IMG/VR virus record: IMGVR_UViG_3300023082_000008
Coordinates: 64,001 to 126,020 of that record
Reading direction: 5' to 3' (one strand)
DNA from: a virus
DNA: 62,020 nt
The translations under genes and the position numbers were made by a program. The notes under the pieces are model-generated. The model was given only the letters and a program-made list of their open reading frames with translations. It ran no database searches and had not been told where the DNA came from. Below are positions 42,331 to 49,049 of the stretch, in pieces. Every line of letters starts with the position of its first letter. Positions within the stretch are counted from its first letter, which is position 1.

Positions 42331-43137
42331 ATGCCAGACACTATGCACTGGGCATTCGTGGGGGACCTACAAATTCCCTACCATGACCCAAGAGCCGTAA
42401 CCCTGTGGATGGACGTCATGAAATGGTGGCGACCAAAGGCTATTGATTTCACAGGCGACATTGATGATCAACTGTGTTACAGTTCTTTCTCGGACGGTAC
42501 CACGGATGAATTCTTCTCTATCATCAAAAAGGCTGAGAACGATTCTCCTATGCCGTATGTAAAAGAGCAGGCACACGAAGCCAAGAAGTTTTACGAGGAC
42601 GTGCGCGGTAGCCACAAGAAGGCTGATCTACACTCTTCTTTAGGCAATCATGACGTGCGCATCAACAAGTACATCGACAAGAAAGCGCCCGGCTATCTTG
42701 ATCAAATCACACCAGAGAATATGTGGGGGTTGGATTCACTTGGAATTTCATGGAGAACCTACGACGATGTACCTTTTCAACGATATGGAGACATATACGT
42801 CCACCATGGAGCAACTACGACAACTACAGGACTGGCTGTCAAATCCGATATTGAATCATACAACATCTCGCTCGTCCGTGGTCACGACCATCGAGGTGGA
42901 GTAGTCTACAAGACTTATCCGATGACCGGTAGGGTATTGCAGGGCATGGGCACAGGCCACATGTGCAACCCTAAGGCGTATGGTCTACGGTACACTATTA
43001 ATCCTTCATGGGAACTTGGGTTTGGTATTGGTCACGTTTACGACAACAGTCAAGGCATCGAAGAAGTCAAGTTGGACTTTGTCCGTATTACCCCAGACTA
43101 TACTTGTGTAGTTGATGGAAAACTTTTTAGGGGTTAG
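42331..43137 (+). CDS. Calcineurin-like metallophosphoesterase
   Basis: 268 residues with the metal-binding motif set of the superfamily: FVGDLQIPYHD (D-x-H), DFTGDIDD (GD), LGNHDVRI (GNHD), VHHGAT and VRGHDHRGG (GHxH). It hydrolyses phosphoesters; in phages such proteins have been assigned DNA phosphatase, nuclease or cyclic nucleotide roles, and the substrate cannot be told from sequence. A GGAAGG site precedes the ATG. It stands just before the holin, from which it is separated by an element able to fold over the holin ribosome site. Confidence 0.88.
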   Translation: MPDTMHWAFVGDLQIPYHDPRAVTLWMDVMKWWRPKAIDFTGDIDDQLCYSSFSDGTTDEFFSIIKKAENDSPMPYVKEQAHEAKKFYEDVRGSHKKADLHSSLGNHDVRINKYIDKKAPGYLDQITPENMWGLDSLGISWRTYDDVPFQRYGDIYVHHGATTTTTGLAVKSDIESYNISLVRGHDHRGGVVYKTYPMTGRVLQGMGTGHMCNPKAYGLRYTINPSWELGFGIGHVYDNSQGIEEVKLDFVRITPDYTCVVDGKLFRG

Positions 43138-43145
43138 GCAATAGA

Positions 43146-43192
43146 TTTTCCTCCATTGTATAATGGGAGTATCCCAATGCATTGGAGGAAAA
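43146..43192 (+). promoter_or_regulatory. Holin promoter inside an inverted repeat that can mask the ribosome site
   Basis: TTTTCCTCCA at 43146-43155 is a perfect 10-base complement of TGGAGGAAAA at 43183-43192, which contains the holin ribosome site. The -10 box TATAAT (43159-43164) lies between them. RNA started at about 43171 lacks the left arm, so the ribosome site is free; readthrough RNA has both arms. A perfect 12-base palindrome (CCAATGCATTGG, 43174-43185) and GGGA-GTA-TCCC (43165-43175) add further structure. Confidence 0.7.
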
Positions 43193-43196
43193 CTAT

Positions 43197-43415
43197 ATGT
43201 GGACAAAGTTGTTCTGGAAAGACGCGGTAGAGCGCGTCATTTCAACCGCTGCGCAGGCAGCACTCGGCGTTATTGTAGCCGGTGGTATTGTAGGTTTAGC
43301 GACCTCCGCAGGTTGGATCATCATCGGCTCAGCAGCCGCAGCATCCTTGCTCAAGGCTCTTATCGCTGTGACCGTAGCAAGCAACGATATTTCACCGGCC
43401 TCACTGGCTAAGTAA
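43197..43415 (+). CDS. Holin (r1t-like), two membrane segments
   Basis: 72 residues: a charged N-terminus (MWTKLFWKDAVERVIS), then two hydrophobic segments, about residues 18-40 (AALGVIVAGGIVGLATSAG) and 41-62 (WIIIGSAAAASLLKALIAV), and a short polar C-terminus. The N-terminal FWKDA..R pattern is that of actinobacteriophage r1t-type holins. Holins pierce the membrane to release endolysin at a set time. It is 36 kb from the amidase. Start at 43197, five bases after GGAGGAAAA... (GGAGG 43184-43188); an upstream in-frame ATG-less GTG/TTG reading would add only a few residues. Confidence 0.85.
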   Translation: MWTKLFWKDAVERVISTAAQAALGVIVAGGIVGLATSAGWIIIGSAAAASLLKALIAVTVASNDISPASLAK

Positions 43416-43416
43416 T

Positions 43417-43659
43417 ATGTTGACGTGTCAGAGGTGCCGAGGCAGAGTGTTCCTCGACCGTGATATAATGGACCATGACGGATACGAAACCGTCTGTGTT
43501 AATTGCGGCGAGAGGACCTTTGTCTCGGCCCGAAGCAAACTAGGGAATTGGATAACCAAGACAGAATATGAAGCGCGGAGACCGAAAGCAAAAAATACAT
43601 CGCGACAACGTTCCAGTGTACGTTATCCTGAACAAGAAATTGTACAAGGTACTGAGTAA
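43417..43659 (+). CDS. Small zinc-ribbon protein, 80 aa
   Basis: 80 residues with two cysteine pairs (CQRC and CVNCG) about 25 residues apart, forming a zinc ribbon, then a basic tail. It starts 1 base after the holin stop without its own ribosome site, so translation may be coupled. Function unknown; such ribbons bind DNA or RNA or act as adapters. It contains an internal -10 box at 43461-43469 and overlaps the next gene by about 90 bases. Confidence 0.65.
   Translation: MLTCQRCRGRVFLDRDIMDHDGYETVCVNCGERTFVSARSKLGNWITKTEYEARRPKAKNTSRQRSSVRYPEQEIVQGTE
43461..43469 (+). promoter_or_regulatory. Internal extended -10 promoter within the zinc-ribbon gene
   Basis: TGA-TATAAT, with an ATG (43475) 5 bases later in another frame (22-codon reading frame to 43543). 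It may drive the following DNA-binding-like gene, with a leader of about 90 bases. Confidence 0.5.
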
Positions 43660-44083
43660 GACTAAATCGACTGATCGCGCGGTACTTTGGAATTTTGAAG
43701 AAAAGACTCGTGAGGTGCACAGTTACGTAGCAGTCGCGAGGTATGGGGAAAAGGCCTACTCCCCGTATGAGATTGGAAATTTGTTAAACCGATCAAAGTA
43801 CACAATTAAGGCACTGTTCCACGAACTACCGGAACCATACCGTATTTATGCATTTACATCTGGCGAGCCCATTGGCCGCAGATGGGATGCTGATGGTGTC
43901 ATGGAGATTAGAGACGTACTCGCATCTAAACACTATGGTCACCCTAGAAACGATGGGGAAATTGTCCCCATGGCACTACCATCGCGCACAGAACTGCGCG
44001 CTATGCTCAATCAGGAGGCCGTCTACTATGTTAAGACAGAAAATGGAAGCGTTATTCCAACATGGAAAGCACACGATTTCTAA
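43568..44083 (+). CDS. Probable DNA-binding protein with helix-turn-helix, 171 aa
   Basis: 171 residues. A basic start (MKRGDRKQKIHRDN) is followed by a beta segment, then a helix-turn-helix-like unit (YSPYEIGNLLNRSKYTIKALFHELPEP, about residues 65-91) and a domain with YAFTSGEPIGRRWDADGVMEIRDVL, as in MerR/excisionase-like winged helices. No ribosome site is clear at 43568. A regulator for the replication operon is plausible. Overlaps the zinc ribbon gene by about 90 bases and the next gene by 56. Confidence 0.62.
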   Translation: MKRGDRKQKIHRDNVPVYVILNKKLYKVLSKTKSTDRAVLWNFEEKTREVHSYVAVARYGEKAYSPYEIGNLLNRSKYTIKALFHELPEPYRIYAFTSGEPIGRRWDADGVMEIRDVLASKHYGHPRNDGEIVPMALPSRTELRAMLNQEAVYYVKTENGSVIPTWKAHDF

Positions 44084-44351
44084 ATCACGAGGCCTTAGGT
44101 ATCTTCCTCTTGATTACCAGGGAGGATACGTTTTTTCTTCGGGCGTTGCATACGGCCAGTTAAATCAAGTGCTTGATCTTGCAGCCAAAAAGCCTAGAAA
44201 AGCACCCGCTTTGCTGATGGTAGCGGAGGGTTGGTTAAAGGTAATCGAGAAACTAGATGAAGAGGGCGAATCGCCCAGACAGCCAATTGGTTTTCAGGTA
44301 AACGCACATCGAGAGGAGGAAACAGATGACAGCAACCAGAGTCAAGAGTGA
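44028..44351 (+). CDS. Hypothetical protein, 107 aa
   Basis: 107 residues starting MLRQKMEALFQHGKHT. An AGGAGG ribosome site at 44013-44018 is 9 bases from ATG 44028, which is preferred over an upstream in-frame ATG that would give a long stretch overlapping the previous gene out of frame. Helical segment AYGQLNQVLDLAAKKPRKAPALLMVAEGWLKVIEKL. Unknown function; lies in the operon leading to the helicase. Confidence 0.66.
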   Translation: MLRQKMEALFQHGKHTISKSRGLRYLPLDYQGGYVFSSGVAYGQLNQVLDLAAKKPRKAPALLMVAEGWLKVIEKLDEEGESPRQPIGFQVNAHREEETDDSNQSQE

Positions 44352-44550
44352 ATTGTCATACAAGTTAAATATTGGAAACTATGAGTCTTTCGACATTCTT
44401 GTAGGAATTGAGGCTGATGCACAGGATGGAGAGTCCGTGGTAGACGCTGAAAAGCGTGTCTCAGACCTCGTAGAAGCGATCCTGATGGAGCGCGTAACAG
44501 CAGCGACCAATCAGTTCATCCACAAAAAGAAGGCACCGGTGGAGGGATGA
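44326..44550 (+). CDS. Hypothetical protein, 74 aa
   Basis: 74 residues with a beta start (RVKSELSYKLNIGNYESFDILVGIEA) followed by a helix (DAEKRVSDLVEAILMERVTAATNQF). Proteins of this size and pattern are widespread in actinobacteriophages, always unassigned. Good ribosome site (GAGAGGAGGAAACAG) before the ATG. Overlaps its neighbour. Confidence 0.72.
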   Translation: MTATRVKSELSYKLNIGNYESFDILVGIEADAQDGESVVDAEKRVSDLVEAILMERVTAATNQFIHKKKAPVEG

Positions 44551-44918
44551 CACCTACACAAGAGGCCCACATGCTCACCACAGGTTACATCAACCTATGG
44601 AAAGCAAAGTACCCAAACGCAGGACAGCCCAACTTCAATCGAAATAAGGCCACTTTTGGCTGGAAGACGATGAAGATGGACATGTCCGTGGACGAAATCA
44701 AGGAACTGGTGGAGTTCTTTTTCACCATTCCAGACGCCAAGCAGCACGACCTGTCTAATTTCCACTGGAACTATGACCAGATTGTTGAGCGCTTTGCAGA
44801 AGTAAAGAAAGATAGAGCGCACCGTAAAGTGCTAGCCAAGCAGTCAGAACAACGAGTTAAGGAGCATGAGGAGAGACTTGCACGAATTAAAAGCGATCAG
44901 CGCAGTTCTGATCAATAA
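44547..44918 (+). CDS. Hypothetical protein before the helicase, 123 aa
   Basis: 123 residues, helix-rich (MSVDEIKELVEFFFTIPDAKQHDLSNFHWNYDQIVERFAEVKKD), basic C-terminus (EQRVKEHEERLARIK). The position before a DnaB-like helicase makes a helicase loader or accessory factor a reasonable guess, but no motif shows it. ATG overlaps the previous stop; an ATG at 44571 with AGAGG upstream is an alternative start. It overlaps the helicase by 53 bases. Confidence 0.65.
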   Translation: MTPTQEAHMLTTGYINLWKAKYPNAGQPNFNRNKATFGWKTMKMDMSVDEIKELVEFFFTIPDAKQHDLSNFHWNYDQIVERFAEVKKDRAHRKVLAKQSEQRVKEHEERLARIKSDQRSSDQ

Positions 44919-46086
44919 AGACGCAGAAACCCTCTTTGGTTCCAATCTGGATGACTTTTTTGTAGAGTATGGTGACGTGTGGGGCGGTATTAAGGAATAC
45001 TACAACCGCCACCGCGAGATGCCAACCCCCGAGGTTGTTCATGAAATGTATGGACATTTCAAGGCAGCCGACGTAACGGGCGCGGTAGAGTTTTACATAG
45101 ATTCCCTAAGAGCAAACTTCCTAAAGAACAAGGGCAAAAACATTGCTATGGTGGCTGATGGTCTTTTCGAGCAGGCACCAGCAGAAGAAGTTATCGACGC
45201 TCTAATGGCCAAGTTGCAGGAATTGCGATCATATTCGATCACAGCAACAGATCACAACATTATGGACTTTGACGCAGCAGAAGAACGTTACGAGCAAGTT
45301 CGTGCCAAGGTAGCAGCCATGAACGGTGTTCCCGGTATTCCTTCGGGAGTTAAGACAATTGACGCTTCATACCCTACCGGCTGGGCTGGTGGAGACTTGA
45401 TTATTCTGCTGGGTTACACCGGTAGAAAAAAGTCATTCTTTTCAGCCCTGCTAGCCTGTGAGGCATTCCAGCGTGGCTATAAGCCGATGTACGTGTCTCT
45501 TGAAATGAAGGCTGACAAGGTACAGGATCGTATTTTCACGATCATGGGATCGGGCATGTTCCAAAACTCTGGGCTGTCATTGGGTGATATTCGCAAAGAT
45601 TCATTCGATACTTTCCGTGAACAGTGGGAGGGCAAGGGAGAGTTCATCGTTGTTAACAGCGACGGACGATCAGCCATTACTCCAAACGTGCTACAAGCCA
45701 AGATTGACCAGCACAAGCCTTCCATGCTTATTCTTGACTATGCTCAGTTGATGAGCGATAATGGTCAGAATGACAATATGACAATCAAGATGATGAACCT
45801 GTCAGTTCAACTTAAGTCTTTGGCTGTGGCGAACGACATTCCCATCATTCTGATTTCATCTGCAACACCAGACGGTAAGGTCGGAGACGACCCACCAACG
45901 ATTGAGCAGGTTGCATGGTCAAAGCAGTTGGCGTTTGACGCCGACCTAGCCTTCGCGGTACATGGTAGCGACGAAGGCGACATTGTTAGAATTGTGTGTA
46001 GAAAGAACAGAAACGGCCCACAGTTCGACCTTAGTCTTGACTGGGATATCAACAATGGTATTTGGAAGGAATTCTATTTGTCATGA
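44866..46086 (+). CDS. DnaB-like replicative helicase
   Basis: 406 residues. RecA-like core: Walker A region LLGYTGRKKS (about residue 182), Walker B LILDYAQLM (about 286), the DnaB motif VSLEMKADKVQDR, and ISSATPDGK..WSKQLAFDADLAF. N-terminal primase-interaction-like domain is short. The Walker A has GYTGRKKS, with lysine where GKS/GKT normally has glycine. Start unsure: ATG at 44866 is too close to its GGAG, while TTG at 44878, 4 bases after GAGGAG, is the alternative. Adjacent to primase, so together they form the replication fork motor. Confidence 0.88.
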   Translation: MRRDLHELKAISAVLINKDAETLFGSNLDDFFVEYGDVWGGIKEYYNRHREMPTPEVVHEMYGHFKAADVTGAVEFYIDSLRANFLKNKGKNIAMVADGLFEQAPAEEVIDALMAKLQELRSYSITATDHNIMDFDAAEERYEQVRAKVAAMNGVPGIPSGVKTIDASYPTGWAGGDLIILLGYTGRKKSFFSALLACEAFQRGYKPMYVSLEMKADKVQDRIFTIMGSGMFQNSGLSLGDIRKDSFDTFREQWEGKGEFIVVNSDGRSAITPNVLQAKIDQHKPSMLILDYAQLMSDNGQNDNMTIKMMNLSVQLKSLAVANDIPIILISSATPDGKVGDDPPTIEQVAWSKQLAFDADLAFAVHGSDEGDIVRIVCRKNRNGPQFDLSLDWDINNGIWKEFYLS

Positions 46087-46388
46087 GTTATATTCATAAA
46101 GATGTGCACAAGATCACCGTGGATGGAGACATCGCAGAGATGGACATGGAGCGCCACAAGTCAGAACTTATCAGGACAATGCAGGACCAGTTGAGGGTAG
46201 ATGGTCACATTCCTCTGCTTGACATGGACCCTCAGTTCAGTGTAGGCTATGACTTTGAGCGTGACGTGCGCACCTTCACGTTGAGCGTGTTTGGAATTAA
46301 GGGAGATAATCCGTGGGACTACAGCGGGGTCTTGAGTGGCCGAGCGATCAAGAAGTCTACAACGAATCCCAAATCGCCGCAGTCCTAG
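46083..46388 (+). CDS. Hypothetical protein, 101 aa
   Basis: 101 residues (MSYIHKDVHKITVDGDIAEM..) with no family motif. The ATG at 46083 overlaps the helicase stop (ATGA). Its last 76 bases overlap the primase start, unusual for this compact region. Mixed alpha/beta, acidic N-terminal half. It may be a replication accessory, by position only. Confidence 0.6.
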   Translation: MSYIHKDVHKITVDGDIAEMDMERHKSELIRTMQDQLRVDGHIPLLDMDPQFSVGYDFERDVRTFTLSVFGIKGDNPWDYSGVLSGRAIKKSTTNPKSPQS

Positions 46389-47362
46389 AAGAAATTGGTG
46401 TGGAGGTAAAGGGAGAGACCGAGAACGTTTTCTTGTGTCTCTGCCCTTTCCACAACAACTTCCATTCGCCTGCCATGGTTGTCAGTAAGTTCAAGGGATT
46501 GTACTACTGCAACAATGGTGGCTGTGGAGCGCGCGGTAATCTCAAGAAACTCATTGCAGAACGTTCTAACATGGACGAGTTTGCAGTTAACCGTATGCTC
46601 AACAAGTACAAGGAAGACGTTGACTTCCTAGAAGCAAGACGTCAAAGAGTAGAGGATTTCAAGTTTGAGGCTTATACCACGCACGATCTATCCCTACTCC
46701 GCTCTGCGTTCCCTTGTTCTAGAGCCCACGAATACATGCGTGGACGTGGTTTTGAAGACGACACCCTCAGGTCGTTCGATTGTGGGTACTCCGAGGATGA
46801 CCCAAGAGACATGGTCGTTGTGCCGGTACACGATCCAGACGGCATGGCAATCGGATTCGTTGGTCGTTCCGTGGGGGACAAAAGATTTCAGAATAGTGAC
46901 AATCTACCAAAGTCAAAAACCCTGTTCAATTACCATAACGCTAAACGAACGGGCGGTACAGTCGTTGTTGTGGAAGCGTCGTTTGACACCATGGCGGTAC
47001 ATCAAGCAGGATACCCAAACGTTGTGGCTACACTGGGATCAAGCCTCTCTAACAACCAAAGAGAAATCCTAGGAAGAACATTTGATACCATCATTGTTTT
47101 AACTGACTGGGACAAGGCTGGTCGTAAACTGGGCGAGCAGATTGAGTCCAAGTTCCGTCACAAGACGGTCAAGTGGGCTGCCATGGAGAACGGTTACTAC
47201 CCCCTCCTGCCGTCTGGGAAGATGTGTAAGGACGCCGCAGAAATGTTAGAGGAATTGGGTCCAGAGGCAATTAGACAGGTGCTTAGAAACGCCATGTCGC
47301 CCATCAACTACCATGCCATGATTGACGAGGATGCTGAAAAGCATGGCTACAGCATGGTATAA
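46313..47362 (+). CDS. DnaG-like DNA primase
   Basis: 349 residues. Zinc-binding motif CLCPFHNNFHSPAM then YYCNNGGCGARGN (about residues 43-75), and a TOPRIM core with VVVVEASFD (metal-binding glutamate) and VLTDWDKAGRK (about residue 258), the DxD pair. Shorter than host DnaG because the C-terminal helicase-binding domain is missing. Start GTG at 46313 follows GGGAG by about 7 bases. It ends in M-V-stop, and the stop is part of the next promoter's -10 box. Confidence 0.9.
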   Translation: MGLQRGLEWPSDQEVYNESQIAAVLEEIGVEVKGETENVFLCLCPFHNNFHSPAMVVSKFKGLYYCNNGGCGARGNLKKLIAERSNMDEFAVNRMLNKYKEDVDFLEARRQRVEDFKFEAYTTHDLSLLRSAFPCSRAHEYMRGRGFEDDTLRSFDCGYSEDDPRDMVVVPVHDPDGMAIGFVGRSVGDKRFQNSDNLPKSKTLFNYHNAKRTGGTVVVVEASFDTMAVHQAGYPNVVATLGSSLSNNQREILGRTFDTIIVLTDWDKAGRKLGEQIESKFRHKTVKWAAMENGYYPLLPSGKMCKDAAEMLEELGPEAIRQVLRNAMSPINYHAMIDEDAEKHGYSMV

Positions 47363-47363
47363 T
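47355..47363 (+). promoter_or_regulatory. Extended -10 promoter sharing bases with the primase stop codon
   Basis: TGG-TATAAT; the TAA stop of the primase gene (ATG-GTA-TAA) is inside the hexamer. It ends 7 bases before the ATG at 47371. Confidence 0.72.
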
Positions 47364-47370
47364 TGAGGTT

Positions 47371-47886
47371 ATGGTAGGACTTGCAGATTTCCAAAAGAGA
47401 ATGGGCACCACAACGGTGCGACCATCATGGCTCACTATCAAAAATGGTGAATCAAAGCAGTTGACGTTCCTCGGAGAGCCGAAGGATTTTAAGATTGTCG
47501 TAGAGCACGTTTCGCCAGAAGACTGGAAAAAGCGCGGTATCTGTACATACAATACCGGCCACTGCTTCGCCTGTGAGCAGAGAGCGTATGGATGGAATCA
47601 GAACATCAGAATCTACATTCCGGTGCTCATGAATCAGCGTCCATACGTGATCGCACAGGGCATTGGAGCCAATTCAGTATTGCACGATTTGGTGCAGGCC
47701 AAGCGAGAACGTGGTATAATTAGAGATGTAGTATTCGATGTGTCACGTAAAGGTGAGGGCAAGAGAAGCGCATATAGCGCAGTTCCCACAGACACACCCG
47801 CACCGCTATACAAGACACAAGTTGACATTGAATCATTGTTAAACAACATCACATACGACAAACAAAAAACATATTACAAGGAGTAA
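47371..47886 (+). CDS. gp32-like ssDNA-binding protein with zinc motif, candidate
   Basis: 171 residues. Pattern C-x6-H-C-x2-C (CTYNTGHCFACEQ, about residue 60) is like the zinc module of T4 gp32, followed by strands NIRIYIPVLMNQRPYVIAQG and a basic RKGEGKRSAYSAVP stretch. The gene following it shares a similar order of strands and motifs, suggesting a duplicated ssDNA-binding fold. Leaderless start. Position between primase and polymerase supports a replication role. Not shown by any exact family signature. Confidence 0.62.
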   Translation: MVGLADFQKRMGTTTVRPSWLTIKNGESKQLTFLGEPKDFKIVVEHVSPEDWKKRGICTYNTGHCFACEQRAYGWNQNIRIYIPVLMNQRPYVIAQGIGANSVLHDLVQAKRERGIIRDVVFDVSRKGEGKRSAYSAVPTDTPAPLYKTQVDIESLLNNITYDKQKTYYKE

Positions 47887-47892
47887 CACAGA

Positions 47893-48687
47893 ATGCCATT
47901 TGAAGGACTAAGCGGTTTCCGCGAGCAGCAGGAGAAGAAAACGGTTGAAGAATCACCGTTTTTTAAGTTGACAGAAAAGGGCCAGAAGGCTCTTATTCGT
48001 CCACTAGTTGAGTTGGATAAGGAATCCATCAACTACTCAGAGGGTCGCCTCCCCCTCTTCACACAGGAGTTTGCAAATCCTCAGAAGTTCTGGCTGTCTA
48101 TTGAAGACACCCGTACTGATGAGGACCAGTCTGTCGGCTGGGAAATGATCGCAAAGTACGGCTGGTACGTACAGGACGCATCAAAGATTGATCCGAAGAA
48201 GAAGCAGCATTCGGACGGTAAGTTCAACTGGAACCCACAGCAGTTCGTTTACCTGCCTGTTCTAGTAAAGGACAAGCCAAGCGATGACCCTCGCGTCGAG
48301 GTAATGCGCGTTAAGTACCGTGGTGGTGAGGCTACAACCCTTATCGACTACGCAAACAGCGAACGTGAGTTCGACCCGGACGGTAATTCGTCTGATCCAT
48401 TCAAGTCAATTACTGACCGCTGGTGGAACTACAGCCGTAACAACGAGAGCGGTTTTGCAGTGCGCTACAACCTATCACCAAAGGATGCGTCGGATGACGT
48501 AAACGTATTGGATTTTGAGGTTCCTGACCTTAGCCAGTTCGTCAAGAGTATTCCCTATGGTGCTGATGGTTCCGAACAGCGTGCTTACCTACAGGTTGCG
48601 TCCAACACGGAGCCTCAGGCAGAGCAGGCTCCGATTGTAGCCGACACAGGCACGTCAAGTTCTGCGATTACCAAGGCAAACTGGTAA
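47893..48687 (+). CDS. Probable ssDNA-binding protein (OB-fold like), 264 aa
   Basis: 264 residues, acidic, preceded by a good ribosome site (AAGGAG). Strand motif FVYLPVLVKDKP..VEVMRVKYRGGEATTLIDYA and a YSRNNESGFAVRYNLSP stretch parallel the order of the previous gene, but the zinc cysteines are absent. The C-terminal tail is acidic then SSAITKANW. Located beside primase and polymerase, with a terminator downstream. The ssDNA-binding role is inferred from position and partial similarity. Confidence 0.6.
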   Translation: MPFEGLSGFREQQEKKTVEESPFFKLTEKGQKALIRPLVELDKESINYSEGRLPLFTQEFANPQKFWLSIEDTRTDEDQSVGWEMIAKYGWYVQDASKIDPKKKQHSDGKFNWNPQQFVYLPVLVKDKPSDDPRVEVMRVKYRGGEATTLIDYANSEREFDPDGNSSDPFKSITDRWWNYSRNNESGFAVRYNLSPKDASDDVNVLDFEVPDLSQFVKSIPYGADGSEQRAYLQVASNTEPQAEQAPIVADTGTSSSAITKANW

Positions 48688-48697
48688 TCTATTGAGC

Positions 48698-48736
48698 CAG
48701 TTAGTCCCAGCCGCCTTAACCCCGGCTGGGGCTTTC
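48698..48736 (+). terminator. Intrinsic terminator before HNH/polymerase genes
   Basis: GTCCCAGCCG (48704-48713) pairs with CGGCTGGGGC (48723-48732) with one wobble; TTTCT follows. Confidence 0.85.
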
Positions 48737-48743
48737 TGATTTT

Positions 48744-49049
48744 ATGGATAACTTTTGGCAAGAATATTCAGCCTATTTGAAGAGCCCAACATGGAAATTG
48801 GTTCGTGAAAGGCTCATGGCCGTGCACGGACACCGATGCTGGTGCTGCCGGGTCACATATGGTACCATGAATGTGCACCACTTGACCTATGCACGCTGGC
48901 GCAACCCCATGGTGGGCGATGTGCGCGTGCTGTGCAAGGCCTGCCACGCAGACGTTACGGCCCTACAGAGGGCGCGCGGTAAATCAACCGACCCAGTCAT
49001 CGTGCTGGGTATTCACAGACAACAATGCAAGAGGAGAAAGAGCCGTTAA
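48744..49049 (+). CDS. HNH endonuclease upstream of polymerase
   Basis: 101 residues. HNH motif CWCCRVTYGTMNVHHLTYARW..VLCKACHADV with four zinc cysteines and the HH catalytic pair. It begins right behind the terminator with no clear ribosome site or -10 box. It ends just before the polymerase, its TAA overlapping a GTT that probably starts the polymerase. It may be a homing nuclease inserted beside dnaE. Confidence 0.82.
   Translation: MDNFWQEYSAYLKSPTWKLVRERLMAVHGHRCWCCRVTYGTMNVHHLTYARWRNPMVGDVRVLCKACHADVTALQRARGKSTDPVIVLGIHRQQCKRRKSR

Noticed and set aside
43848-44027. Upstream extension of the 107-residue gene
   Set aside because: It reads a shadow of the neighbouring gene; the AGGAGG before ATG 44028 marks the real start.
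46665-47072. Plus-strand frame of 135 codons in the primase gene
   Set aside because: Out of frame with the TOPRIM and zinc motifs of the primase; a shadow.
47712-47728. TGG-TATAAT followed by ATG in the first ssDNA-binding gene
   Set aside because: The ATG is followed immediately by TAG, so no product; most likely a chance match in coding sequence.
48889-49044. ATG start for the polymerase inside the HNH gene
   Set aside because: The added 52 residues are Trp/Cys/Arg rich and unlike any DnaE N-terminus; the HNH frame is real there.
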